Assembly: GCA_024235175.1 (NCBI GenBank)
Contig: JACKMX010000002.1
Location: forward strand, 496,001-560,000
Origin: Chromatiaceae bacterium
GTDB taxonomy: Bacteria > Pseudomonadota > Gammaproteobacteria > Chromatiales > Chromatiaceae
Direction: 5' to 3'
DNA length: 64,000 nt
Under the pieces are notes generated by a model. It saw only the letters and a list, made by a program, of their open reading frames with translations. It made no database searches and was not told where the DNA came from. The first letter of the stretch is position 1. Every line of letters begins with the position of its first letter. This document shows, in pieces, positions 44,501 to 52,583 of this stretch. A program made the position numbers and the translations under genes.

Positions 44501-45123
44501 GCGCCCTTTACGGGGGACCCCCCAAAAGTAACCGCGAACGATCCGTTCCAACCATGAGTATTTTCCACCAGCAAGGTAACGCCGATGTCCTGGTTCAGGA
44601 ACATACCGCCGGCGAGCAAACCGCCGGTCACTTTAAAGCGAAAATCGAAATTGGCTGCAGGATTACCATCCTTAAAGCCGAACGCAATAACCTCACCGGT
44701 CAGCAACACACCATCAAAGTCGATGATGCCGTCTCCATTCATATCGAATTTACCGGTGACAACCAGATCGTTCCCTGCAGTACCGCCGACCAAGACACCT
44801 GTTTCATCCACTTCAATTGCAATCGCTACTTGCTGCTTACCGCTTGAATTCGGCAACACCGGACAGTCGAGTAAACCGACAACAGGACAGTTGGTGCCAA
44901 ACCCACCGTCAAAAAAATCAATTGGTGTCGCACTCAGACTAAACAAATCGCTGTCCTTGTTATAGCTTTGCCCCCCCGGGGCGGCATAAGCGATTCGCGG
45001 AAATACTTCAGCTATTCCCAAAAGGTTTGCATATGCGCCCTGCATCCCTAAAAGGAATCCAGACAAAATATAAAAAATCCCTGTAATCAACTGCTTTTGC
45101 CAGCTTGTTTTAATTCCAGTCAT
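38551..45123 (-). CDS. Giant secreted multidomain protein with SdrD-like repeats (putative adhesin/matrix protein)
   Basis: A 2190-aa protein. It has a Sec signal and hydrophobic segment (about 10-32). An N-terminal domain of about 180 residues is followed by four DUF11-like modules (about 218-830), each with a TWTYKVTNTG-type strand, a TDSV-GVNP segment and an SHYCN end. Five SdrD B-like modules follow (about 830-1440, each starting SLGDYVWNDKNANGIQDDGE and ending GERNATIDAGFYEPRA). Next come a Cys-containing beta module, a CBM6/35-like carbohydrate-binding module (about 1565-1705) and two further Cys-rich modules (about 1720-2000). There are many Asp-rich calcium-loop-like motifs (DxDxDG). 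No LPXTG, PEP-CTERM or autotransporter end is seen, so the export and anchoring route is open. The next gene upstream is a PEP-CTERM protein, suggesting a common extracellular matrix. Confidence 0.85.
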   Translation of the reverse strand: MTGIKTSWQKQLITGIFYILSGFLLGMQGAYANLLGIAEVFPRIAYAAPGGQSYNKDSDLFSLSATPIDFFDGGFGTNCPVVGLLDCPVLPNSSGKQQVAIAIEVDETGVLVGGTAGNDLVVTGKFDMNGDGIIDFDGVLLTGEVIAFGFKDGNPAANFDFRFKVTGGLLAGGMFLNQDIGVTLLVENTHGWNGSFAVTFGGSPVKGAIMPIPPLPRIDIEKYTNGQDADDPNDGSVPQISPNGQVIWTYAVKNIGSVSIPLAHITVTDSVTGVNPVLVPDANNADGVLSPNEVWYYEATGTALDLGLLALGTQPGGAEIVPGCNPSSQNPPGERKTYKNIGMVQIPGDSDSDPSHYCNPPAIDIEKTTDSAANSNPTDSDYNNEDTSNGAGVPVIPPDASVTWTYKVTNTGAVAFSAIDVAVTDSVPGVNPQLVIDSNSSDGVLSPGEMWFYQATGTAKDLGLLSIGSQPDGSEIVLGCNPTGVNPGGDRKTYLNIGTVDVPGATDSDPSHYCNPPPDIDIQKLTESAANENSTLADYDNEDSSNGTGVPIVPPGAAVTWVYKVTNTGQVAIAQGDISVTDSVAGVNPLLVDDDDGDGILSPGEMWFYEASGVAQDLSLLGIGQQSDNSEILLGCNPSGQSTPGERNTYRNIGVVMIPDDMDSDPSHYCNPEPDIAIEKTTDSPANVNPIDSDYDNEDDPNGPGVPVVAAGADITWTYKVTNIGDVAIAASDITVTDSVAGVNPVLVDNGNGDSFLSPGEMWLYEAFGTALDLTLPADQLPVGVVRIPGCNPDQIPGRDRLTYVNVGVVEIPGSMDDDLSHYCNSPDASLGDYVWNDKNANGIQDDGETGINGVTVQLLSCAGAELNTTVTGAGGPNDQSADVNGFYEFTGLEPGCYKVMFDQPAGLEVSPRQQGGNPALDSDGLMSDEVNLVAGERNATIDAGFYEPRASLGDYVWNDKNANGIQDDGEAGINGVTVRLLSCAGAELNTTVTGAGGPNDQSADVNGFYEFTGLEPGCYKVMFDQPAGFEVSPRQQGGNPALDSDGLMSDEVTLVAGERDATIDAGFYEPRASLGDYVWNDKNANGIQDDGETGINGVTVQLLSCAGAELNTTVTGAGGPNDQSADVNGFYEFTGLEPGCYKVMFDQPAGLEVSPRQQGGNAALDSDGLMSDEVNLAAGERNATIDAGFYEPRASLGDYVWNDKNANGIQDDGETGINGVTVRLLSCAGAELNTTVTGAGGPNDQSADLNGFYEFTGLEPGCYKVMFDQPAGFEVSPRQQGGNPALDSDGLMSDEVTLVAGERDATIDAGFYEPRASLGDYVWNDKNANGIQDDGETGINGVTVQLLSCAGAELNTTVTGAGGPNDQSADENGFYEFTGLEPGCYKVMFDQPAGFEVSPRQQGGNAALDSDGLMSDEVNLAAGERNATIDAGFIKVCEVCIGVNQLTLKITAGANRDPNERIRVRENGLGGIVLYDSYNDGDPNPSVPTGGSFSFSIPNPGTPIVVTVKGANHPTETVKATFLTDCNQAVGTSDGNSYITFEVTALTQHTEVDETGAACRGLVCGQKFEAENGKLSGMFQIFQSSGFSGGAYVKVPNSGSEPIVNELTDSYVEYKLTLDQAKQVKIQTGVRGPNGSDNSFWVTIDGQPAGGYLYDTPSDGVLQSDYVNDRNGRDGGDPVMVSLSAGEHTIRFYLREDGTKLDWVKAECSMVPNDCTLQVEKTCEIATPPQPEVLTCNDLKDVTGLAMIWNGVNGVTITTELGQVISDVNNGDLVLLNTPKDQTGNDVDVTISGAVNGSSQFHISCSDNEMNGYEDCGTAQGNGKDNKSYLLNDFIFGGMTGQNGQFTCPQAQASGGFPTESVQCEFTPQEEAASCDALKDVNQLTMVWDGPDGVNMTTELGQVINGVNHGDVVVFEAPKSQTGNDVDVFLTGTVTGTSRFHISCSDNAMDGPEDCGTRQGNGKDNKFYLINDFLLGGMRGDKGEFGCPGTPSSSAGADVVFGISVNNPNPESLMVQVIDAKLGISETQTIAANSSYELVTDPVFILPDGTNVYENTVVVTGETVSGASCAASDSVRVKRLPQPVPCAECSGKVTTLTLKYLSATGAVIKVKQKNGVTVFNQFVAANGDFSFIGTDKGTLGTEIYLYINGTKVTTIHTSCSQDIGPGMVFGSFLVVSGESKDGGLLCPLP
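40807..42636 (-). repeat. Five 366-bp in-frame repeats inside the giant gene
   Basis: The boundary sequence GTAGTCGCCCA recurs at 41161, 41527, 41893, 42259 and 42625, an exact 366-bp (122-codon) period. The copies are almost identical at DNA level, with an alternating pattern of small differences (for example VQLLSC versus VRLLSC, and GLEVSP versus GFEVSP). This indicates recent duplication or gene conversion, and copy number is likely to vary between strains. Confidence 0.93.
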
Positions 45124-45187
45124 GATGCATCACTCGATTTGGAAAAAGTGCGTTAAGAATTTGGTTCCTAAAAGCTTTCGCGTGAAA

Positions 45188-45219
45188 AAACAAGCAAAGC
45201 ACAAAGGCTTTGCCTGTTT
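45188..45219 (-). terminator. Terminator after the PEP-CTERM gene
   Basis: 13-bp arms (AAACAAGCAAAGC and GCTTTGCCTGTTT, one G-T pair) with a 6-nt loop lie in the gap between the PEP-CTERM stop and the giant gene. In minus orientation they are followed by a T run (complement of 45185-45190). It separates the two genes, so the giant gene probably has its own promoter in the remaining 65 bp or depends on read-through. Confidence 0.7.
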
Positions 45220-45232
45220 GCTTTTGATCACT

Positions 45233-45871
45233 TCAGGACTGATTTATTTTGCGACTGAGCTGGATCATCACAACGCCACTCAGCAGTATCATGGCAAGCG
45301 GACCGGGCTCAGGAACAGCCGCGGTATTGGCTGACGCACTGAAATTGCCGCCTGTACCGAAGTTAGCCAGCAGAGAGCCCGCAAAACCGGAATTGGAGAG
45401 TATGACGCCAGCACTCTCTCCAAACAGTGCAGCAGTGCTTCCTCCAAGTCCGGTAAACAGGAACTCGAGCGGATCACCGGCCCCTGCGCCAAACTGGGAC
45501 AGCGCGCCGGTGAGCAGAGGGTCTCCAAATGACCCGCCAGCCCCGTTACTGGTACCGTTGATGGTCAGGCCGCCTGTTGCAGACATGGTGTTTGTGTCAA
45601 TCAGGGCATTCAAATTGAACACACCCCCGGAGATTGCCTGGGTGCCTGAGGAAAGATTCAATTGGCTGGCGCCACCAAAAGCGGAAAGTGTGCCGATGCC
45701 AGTGCCTGCATTAAAAGTGTAGGTTACGTCGATTTGCACCGGTGACTGAATATCCGGTAGACCGGGTACCAGATTCAGCGGAGTGAATGCCGCATGCGCA
45801 CTCCCCACTCCAGCGAGTAGAAAAATTATCAAGTAAAACAGGCGGTTTACCCCAGTGAATATGTTGGCCAT
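45233..45871 (-). CDS. PEP-CTERM sorting-domain protein
   Basis: A 212-aa exported protein. It has a signal peptide (1-27, GSAHA cleavage), a Gly/Ser/Ala/Asn-rich low-complexity middle without cysteines, and a C-terminal sorting tag: VPEPGPLAMILLSG (PEP at 187-189), a hydrophobic helix and a basic end (QLSRKINQS). Family knowledge: exosortase recognises this tag and releases the protein to the exopolysaccharide matrix. No exosortase is in the window. A -24/-12 promoter motif lies about 80 bp upstream, and a prsT gene follows next in that direction. Confidence 0.88.
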   Translation of the reverse strand: MANIFTGVNRLFYLIIFLLAGVGSAHAAFTPLNLVPGLPDIQSPVQIDVTYTFNAGTGIGTLSAFGGASQLNLSSGTQAISGGVFNLNALIDTNTMSATGGLTINGTSNGAGGSFGDPLLTGALSQFGAGAGDPLEFLFTGLGGSTAALFGESAGVILSNSGFAGSLLANFGTGGNFSASANTAAVPEPGPLAMILLSGVVMIQLSRKINQS

Positions 45872-45946
45872 CGCTGACGATTTCCTATGTTAGTTTTTAG
45901 AATTTTTACACTTCTTTGCCGAAACAGTGGCATTAAGGGATTTTCT

Positions 45947-45962
45947 AGCAATATATAAGCCA
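45947..45962 (-). promoter_or_regulatory. Sigma-54 (-24/-12) promoter of the PEP-CTERM gene
   Basis: On the minus strand the sequence reads TGGCTTATATATTGCT, that is TGGC and TTGCT with the invariant GG and GC exactly 10 bp apart. It lies 76 bp before the start codon. Control of PEP-CTERM genes by RpoN with the PrsK/PrsR system is known from Zoogloea; here it is a motif match only. Confidence 0.6.
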
Positions 45963-46113
45963 GAGTAAATAATTAACTGATTTGAATGAATATTCGATAA
46001 ATTCCTTTTTTCTCTCACGATTCAAGTTGGGATGCGCTGTAAAATTTACTGACGGCAAACATGCAGCTGTCAAAAGCAACGTTGTCCGTTGCATTTGGGG
46101 CGGCAGCTATCCG

Positions 46114-48954
46114 CTATCCTTCCGATAACTTTCTTAAAAACTCCAGTGCGGCCTCCTTATCGGGAAAGTCCCGGCCGCTGCTTATTATCTTCTCCAACTC
46201 CGCCTTCGCTTCATCATCCCGTTTAAGGGCATGGAGAGCCAACGCAATGTGATACCCGATATCCGGCAGATCGGCATGTCGGGAACGCGCCTCGCGCAGA
46301 TACCGCAGACCCTCTTCAGGACTGCCGCTGTTGACCAACGCCCAGCCAAGGGTATCCGCAACAAAAGGATCGGTTGGCGCCAGTCGATAAGCCATCCTGG
46401 CGGTTTCAAGCGCCCGCGCGTCCCCTGCCATCTGATAGAGCATGGCGAGATTGTTCAACAGCGACGGATCTTCGGGGTGGCCAATCAACATCTTCTCATA
46501 AATGATCCTGGCATCATCATGCCGACCGCTTTGTAACATCTCCCCCGCAAGTGTATTCTGAACCCGCAGGTCCTCGGGATTTTGGGCAACCCAATTTTCC
46601 AGCAGCCGCAATGCCTCCTCCGGACGACCGCTTATCCGATAGATCTGATAAAGCCGTAACACCTTTATTGTTTCTGGTTTGATTTGCTGTGCTTTGAGGT
46701 AGGCGCGCTCGGCGCCGGCCATCTCTTTTTCCTGAAACAGCACCTCAGCCTCCAGAAAGTGCCCCTCCGACAAATCCGGGTGCTCTATCTGCAATTGCAG
46801 CGCCTGATCCAGTGCCTCATCATGCTTGTTTAACTGAATCGCCACCAAGGCAAGCTCCACTTTTGCCGGCAACCATACGGGATTGCCTTCCACCGCTTTG
46901 GATAGAGACCAGTATGCCGATTTCAAATCCCCGAGCTGTTTTTGATAGAGGGCTATACGGTACAGTTTTTCCGCTTCATACGAGACGTCGCGTGCCAGAT
47001 TGGCCAGGGTGACCTTTGAAAGTTCCTGCTCATCTGACGCCGCCTGACAGACGGCCAGCGCCAACCGCACCCTGTAGTCGTCTGGATGATTGGTATAGAG
47101 CCCCTGAACCACCTCCAGTGCCTGCCTCGGCTTGCCTGAGTTGAGATAGAGCTGTGCAAGTTCAAGATTCGACTGAATCTCCATCGGTTGGAAACTGCGC
47201 AGCTTTTCACGCCAGCGGATTGCCTCGTCAAAGTTTCCCAGCAATGCCTCCAGGTCTGAATATGCCGTCAGAATCTCCCTCTGCCCCGGATTCTCATCCA
47301 GCATTTTTTGATAGCGCTCCCTTGCCTGCTCCAGCTTACCCTCCCTTGCATCAACTTTTCCCAAATTCAGCTTCGCAGCCAGAAAATCCGGATTCAAATC
47401 CAGCGCGTGCCCAAACGCCTCTCTTGCACCTGCAAAATCTCCACCCGCCAATTTTGCGCTGCCGAGCAGGCTTATTGCCGACAGATTGTCCGGTTCAATT
47501 TCGATAACCTGCTGAACTGCAGATATGGCCTCGTCGAATTTTCCCTGTTGCATATTGAGCACGGTCAATATGATTCCGGCAGCTACCCCCTGTTCACCCT
47601 GCCGATCAACACCACCCAGCGCTTCGATCGCCGGTCCTATCTGATTTGTACCGATCAGACTTTGCGCAAGATTTATTTGAAGTTGGGCATCGTTCGGACG
47701 ATCAAAAGCCAGTTTTTCAAAAACCCTGGCAGCAGCCGCATGGTCGCCCTTCATCAGATAGATCTGACCGGATAACAGTTTAACCAACGGATCCTGTGGT
47801 GACTGCTCCAGCAGCGGTAAAATCATCTTTTCGGCATTATCAGGCTGATTCTGCGCCAATAGAACCTTCGCCATAATTTTTCGGGCTGCGCTGTTTTCCG
47901 GCCATTTGTGCAGCAGCTTCCGCAGATAATCCGATGACTTTTCGAGATGTCCCGCGGAGAATTGAACACTGCCTGCCAGAAGTAACAGCCTCTCACTACT
48001 CTCCAGCTGTTCCGGCGCAATTCTATCGAGGGTGTCGCCGGCAAGCGCCAGGGATTTCCTGGCCGCTTCACTATCGCCTTTGTGAAAGTTGATTTTTGCC
48101 TGGAGATAATCGACAAACGGATCGATACGCTTGCTGGACTGTAGAATATCAATATCCGCCTGAGCTGCATCCAACCTGTTCAGGTCAGTGAGCAACGACG
48201 CCCGGCTGCTTCGGGCATTGCTGTCACCGGGTTTTGACTCCAAAAATCTGGACAATTCGTCCACCGCAATTTCGGGATTTCCCTCGCGTTGCGAGACCTG
48301 ACTTTTCAACAACCAGAATTCAGGGTTATCCGGCTCAATCGTCCGGGCATCGGCCAGCAGTTTCCTGGCCTGAGGCAACTCTCCTGCATTGAGATGTACT
48401 TGGGCCTGACCCATCAAAGCACCTGCTTCACGGGGATTGAGACGGGAGGCTTCCACAAATTCCCACATCGCCCGGTCGGACTCGTTCAGTCCTAAGTATG
48501 CCTTACCTTTGAACACCCGAAGCTTGGAAGCCTCAACAATACTGTTTGGATCTATTGCAATCTCATCCAGCACCGATTGAAATTTTCCCAGTTGTAAAAA
48601 GGTTTCGGCCAACAGAGGGTCAACCGTTCTCAGATCAGCCCCCAGTTTCCGCGCTTGTAGAAATTCCGCTTCCGCCTGAACAGGGAATTCGGATGCAAGA
48701 TAGGATCGACCCAGAAGAATGCGGGATGGAAGATGCTTCGAATCCTGCTGCAACGCATTTTTCAGCTGAATTACCGCTGCCCGATAGTCTCCTCCCGTAA
48801 AGTGCTGCAGCGCTGTTTCATAAAATTTCCCCACCGCGGAACCGCCAGCAGTATCTTCATCGCCGGCTGCCAACACCTTGCTGTCAAGGGAAACAAGAAA
48901 GATCATCAACATGAAAAAAATTGATAGTTGGAAGTTTCTGTTTACGTCGTGCAT
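46114..48954 (-). CDS. prsT: PEP-CTERM system TPR-repeat protein PrsT
   Basis: A 946-aa protein with an N-terminal signal segment (about 10-29, without a clear lipobox) and more than twenty TPR-type helical repeats filling the rest. Family markers are the opening FYETALQHFTGGDYRAAVIQ, LKNALQQDSKHLPSRILLGR and AEAEFLQARKLGADLR, and the end AKAELEKIISSGRDFPDKEA. Length is typical of PrsT. It would sit in the periplasm and take part in export or assembly of exopolysaccharide-associated proteins. The gene is intact, in contrast to the second prsT at 54.5-57.3 kb. It is followed by the PEP-CTERM gene after 242 bp. Confidence 0.88.
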   Translation of the reverse strand: MHDVNRNFQLSIFFMLMIFLVSLDSKVLAAGDEDTAGGSAVGKFYETALQHFTGGDYRAAVIQLKNALQQDSKHLPSRILLGRSYLASEFPVQAEAEFLQARKLGADLRTVDPLLAETFLQLGKFQSVLDEIAIDPNSIVEASKLRVFKGKAYLGLNESDRAMWEFVEASRLNPREAGALMGQAQVHLNAGELPQARKLLADARTIEPDNPEFWLLKSQVSQREGNPEIAVDELSRFLESKPGDSNARSSRASLLTDLNRLDAAQADIDILQSSKRIDPFVDYLQAKINFHKGDSEAARKSLALAGDTLDRIAPEQLESSERLLLLAGSVQFSAGHLEKSSDYLRKLLHKWPENSAARKIMAKVLLAQNQPDNAEKMILPLLEQSPQDPLVKLLSGQIYLMKGDHAAAARVFEKLAFDRPNDAQLQINLAQSLIGTNQIGPAIEALGGVDRQGEQGVAAGIILTVLNMQQGKFDEAISAVQQVIEIEPDNLSAISLLGSAKLAGGDFAGAREAFGHALDLNPDFLAAKLNLGKVDAREGKLEQARERYQKMLDENPGQREILTAYSDLEALLGNFDEAIRWREKLRSFQPMEIQSNLELAQLYLNSGKPRQALEVVQGLYTNHPDDYRVRLALAVCQAASDEQELSKVTLANLARDVSYEAEKLYRIALYQKQLGDLKSAYWSLSKAVEGNPVWLPAKVELALVAIQLNKHDEALDQALQLQIEHPDLSEGHFLEAEVLFQEKEMAGAERAYLKAQQIKPETIKVLRLYQIYRISGRPEEALRLLENWVAQNPEDLRVQNTLAGEMLQSGRHDDARIIYEKMLIGHPEDPSLLNNLAMLYQMAGDARALETARMAYRLAPTDPFVADTLGWALVNSGSPEEGLRYLREARSRHADLPDIGYHIALALHALKRDDEAKAELEKIISSGRDFPDKEAALEFLRKLSEG

Positions 48955-49340
48955 GCTTTTTATAAGGATATATTTGACCAGAGGAGTGTGAGGAAAAAAT
49001 CGGAGTGTATGTTAATTGGTTGAATGTTTGGAAGTGGGAACAAGGGCATAGAGAATAACGATCTGAACCCAAATCTCCTCCAGCAGGAACTATGTTGCAA
49101 AGAAACGTGAGCGGTCGACTGTATTGACAGTATCCGTAGCTGCCACAATCCGCAAGTTTTAGAAAACAATTCGAAGGAGATTCCGGTTACGAACACACAC
49201 TTGTATTTCAACAAAGGCCACCGACAAGATTTTGATATATTTTGGTGCTTGACAAAACTTGTTTCATAGCCCGCTTTTACTCACTTTGTCGGGAGATCCA
49301 ACTTCTCGTTCGGGGAGGGGTTACAAGCCTCCTCTGGAGT
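48955..49340. other. Intergenic region upstream of prsT, up to the IS element
   Basis: About 385 bp with no supported gene. I found no good -24/-12 motif here, unlike at the PEP-CTERM genes. Short open frames are AT-rich and lack ribosome-binding sites. Confidence 0.4.
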
Positions 49341-50978
49341 TTAACCCATTCATTGCATAAATTCTGACGAAAACGGAATCAAGCTACTTGTTTGAGCACA
49401 TCCAAATAATGCAACAACTCGGATTTGACAGCTGGATTAACGCTCATCGTCAAAGTCAAGGTCCCTTGAGGCCTGGTCAGCCGTCCGGCTCGCTGAATCA
49501 GTTGACGCCGCAGAGTGCCGAGCCGTGTAAAGTGCCACAGCGGTGCACGTCGTTCAGTGGTAGCGCATTGCTGTTCGTTGGTGAGCATCTGCATTTCCCG
49601 GTTGAGGTTATGCACCAACATCGCTGCCAGTACAAACACCTGATTCCCCGCTTGTCTTCGGGTCGGAACATAGTCCATCTGGGTCTGCGACTTCAACTCA
49701 GCGAAAATACCCTCCTGGGCACCGCGGCCGTTGTGATAGCGCAACACTTTTCTGGCACTGAGACGCTTATTGGTGATGATCACCTTGAAGTCGTGGCCGT
49801 ATTCATAGGGGATGAACAGATCCAGTTGAATCGGTTCCTTATACTGTTTCCGGTTTCCGGTACGGATAAAGAGAAAACGCTGTTTTGTGTGCCATTTTTT
49901 AGGTTTCAGCGGTGCTCGAAAAATCACATCGATCACCCAAGCGATGCCAGCGTTTCCGCCGTTCTATCATGCCCTTGAGTTCGGTGAAACGCTCAAAGGG
50001 CACACTGATGCTGAATTCAACGCCTTCGGCATTGAGCATGCCGATGATGGCATCCGAGAAGAAGGCGCTATCCATCCGTACTTCAATTTTGGCCCTGGGC
50101 AGAACAGCGCGTATTTCCTGGACACATTCCAGGATGAATGCCTGGGCGCCGTTGAGTCATGCACATTACCGGGACGATGCCAAACATCGAATACTTGGCC
50201 GGTCTGCGCCAATGTGCAGAACAGCGGATAGTAGCTGCGTTGCCCCTTCTTCTTGCGGTTGAAACCCACCGCCGTGCCTTCGGCGAAACGACCGGTGGCG
50301 AGTACCGAGCCGTCGAAATCCAAGGTAATCCGTGCCAGGCCAAGATCATCAAGGCGTTGCAGAACCTGTTGCCTGTTGAGTCGGCGCAGCTTGTCCACGC
50401 TGCGGCTGTCCATCCCCGCCAGCGTACGGCTGACCGTCGCGACATCCGGCAGACGAGCGATTCCCAACAGACGGCGCACCATGGGGTCATCCTTGTAGTA
50501 ACGCATATCCTGAAGTCGCCGGTATCCCAGCAGAAGATGGACGATCAGCAGCAGTACGGTGAGACCATGACCAAAGATTGGGCTGACCTTCAGATGCCGG
50601 AAACAGCCCGTGAGTTGTTCTTTCAATCCGAGCCGATTGAACAACGCTTGAAACAGGACCAGACCGGCAAAAGAGCTCAGGCGTTGGTCTTCGAATCGAA
50701 TCTCGGGAATGCGATGTGTTTTGCGATGAACGCTGGCTTTGCTACACTTCATCCAAACGGTCTCCGTTGGTTCATTGGTTTGGTGTGGTGCCTCCAATTT
50801 TACCAACTCAGGGATCGTTTTTTTATTGCTGAACGCCATTTTGTCGCATCATTTTTTGGTATTTTCTGGATCGCACTATTGGTGAACTCCAGCTACAAGC
50901 GTATGACGTCCAGCACAGCGCGTAGATAAATGGGTTCGCGTAGTTTTTGACGCATTTTTTATGCAACTAACGGGTTAA
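49341..50978 (-). mobile_element. Degenerate IS1380-family insertion sequence
   Basis: A 1638-bp element bounded by imperfect 21-bp terminal inverted repeats (49341-49361 and 50958-50978, 18 of 21 positions matching; inner end TTTATGCAA, outer end GGGTTAA). It encloses a frameshifted IS1380-type transposase. Length fits the family. I see no clear target-site duplication. The ends are my reading and could be off by a few bases. Confidence 0.75.
49379..50839 (-). pseudogene. IS1380-family transposase, frameshifted
   Basis: Three consecutive reading frames together give a normal transposase of about 485 aa. The first part (from 50839) has the family start (HRKTHRIPEIRFEDQRLSSF) and a DDE catalytic Asp in ARITLDFDGSVLATGR. 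The middle frame (about 50160-49935; GAQAFILECVQEIRAV, KIEVRMDSAFFSD with the next Asp) is only reached by a frameshift after GNVHDS. The last part (from about 49936; QKTQ-type core KSQTQMDYVPTRRQAGNQVF) needs another shift. It cannot make an active protein as it stands. Confidence 0.85.
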
Positions 50979-51081
50979 CTGTTTACAATGTTTGATTTAG
51001 GGCCTGCCCTCAGATCACATACGCCAATGTAACAACAAGATCTCAGTCTGGCTCCTCGAGAAATACTGTTTTCCTTTATAT

Positions 51082-52169
51082 TTATTTTTCGTTTGCTCTT
51101 TCAAATAGGCAACTGATTGGCAGTCGTTTGGATCGAACTGGTTGTTTCTTGGGTAAACCTATCCTGAGTATCATGTAGAGTTGCTGATTCTCCGGAACTT
51201 TAAATAGACTGACCACCTTCTCCTGGATTAGATTTGTCTGCCTCATAAGTAGTGGAGGTATCAATCCTTCTTCCCTGCGAATCAATTGATCAGAAACAAC
51301 AAAGTAGGGCTGAACAGCGAATCCCTTTTATTTAGATGAATCCACAATCTAGCCAGGAGAAGTCCGGCATTAAAAAGCCCCACGAGCATCAGAGGGACCC
51401 ACAATCCCGATAATCGCCGGGGAGAGCCGAATAGGACGAGCCTCAATCAATGCCAACAATCGGTACATGCCAAATAGCTTGTTAAGCGTTGCCATTCGGG
51501 GCCAACTGGATATCAAGCGCATAAAGCTCCTCCCTCCGGGAGGCAAATCCAGAGTCGCAATATCCAGCCCATCGCCAGATGCCACATCCTGACTGGTGAA
51601 TCTAAGACTGTTTGCCAACCATTCATGAACTTCTGGGGTCTGAAAACGCACTTCAGACGCCTGCTGAATCAAATCCGCCACCTGCTTCCTGCCTGACTGA
51701 GTGTCAAATAATCTGACACCTGCCCCACCTTCTTCGGTCACAATCCCGGTTAAGATGTGCTTCAAGTCAGGGGTTCACGAGAGTAAGGAAGTCTATTTGT
51801 ATGCCGATTGAACAGCGGTATGGATTGAATGCCTGTTTGACTTCCATCCTCGAGAAAGCCAACTGGAATAACACATCTGAAATAAGGCTCATCCCCAGAA
51901 GTCCCTGTTATCTCGTTTATTTCATACTGAAACTCAAAATTCAGATTGCTCATTAATTGCTTTAAATTTTCCGCCACACAGCCAACCGACAATAGAGTCG
52001 CCGGGTGGTCCGGACCAAAAGTTCTGCCGGCTACCCGTCTGGCGTCATAAAAGATCGAAAGGTATTGGCCGTCCCACTTATAACGCAGAGGTTGAGTATT
52101 ATCGGCGGATGGTGCCTGTATTGCCGCACGAACAGCCAAGTCCAAATATGATCTCTCTTGAATGCTCAT
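51082..52169 (-). pseudogene. Acg-like nitroreductase-family protein, broken by three frameshifts
   Basis: Joined frames give about 360 aa of an FMN-type nitroreductase homologue. The N-terminal part has LDLAVRAAIQAPSADNTQPL and YDARRVAGRTFGPDHP. The middle part starts LKHILTGIVTEEGGAGVRLF after a slip at CCCC near 51770. Then comes FNAGLLLARLWIHLNKRD after a slip at TTTTT near 51372. The C-terminal part (AVQPYFVVSDQLIRREEGLI, ending YMILRIGLP) needs a third slip near 51325. The N-terminal APSxxNxQP pattern resembles the Acg/Rv1355c subgroup, where this domain is linked to a ThiF domain. A ThiF gene is nearby at 57.4-58.3 kb. It is either a decaying gene or a sequencing artefact. Confidence 0.75.
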
Positions 52170-52583
52170 TTCAAAATATTAACTTTCTGCTTTAATGTTC
52201 ATTATTTAGGATAGGCCTCCATATTCAGAAGTACTTGTTTACAGGTGGATGGTCCAACTTCGAAAGTATAGACCTTTCTCTCAAGTTGGCCCAAAATGAC
52301 ATTTACGTACAGGCATTTTTGGGGGTAAGGGAGCAGGTTTTCTTTACCTTAAAGCGTTAATTTAGATAGTGTCAGTTTTTTTACATTTTAAGCCTGTAAT
52401 GACATATTGAACTAAACTTCTGATGAAGAAATTATTTTAATTCAATTAGTTATTGTTTTTGGCATGTGGATTGCTAAATTATTGCCAGTGACATTGCTAG
52501 CGACATGCGAAGTTAAGAAACGTCCTGTAACCGTGATGCCTGATTTAAGTCAAGCAAAACATTTAATTAAAGAGAGATTAATC
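52170..52583. other. Divergent intergenic region, nitroreductase / PEP-CTERM gene
   Basis: About 410 bp of AT-rich sequence between divergent genes. It holds the sigma-54-type motif listed separately; the remainder shows no gene or other clear signal. Confidence 0.5.
52460..52475 (+). promoter_or_regulatory. Sigma-54 (-24/-12) promoter upstream of the second PEP-CTERM gene
   Basis: TGGCATGTGGATTGCT matches the consensus TGGCAYG-N4-TTGCW, with GG and GC 10 bp apart. It lies 108 bp before the ATG at 52584. This is the strongest -24/-12 motif I found, and it is the same class as the one before the other PEP-CTERM gene. Confidence 0.7.

Noticed and set aside
50979..50990. Target-site duplication of the IS1380 element
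   Set aside because: The bases just outside the two inverted repeats do not match, so no duplication can be claimed.
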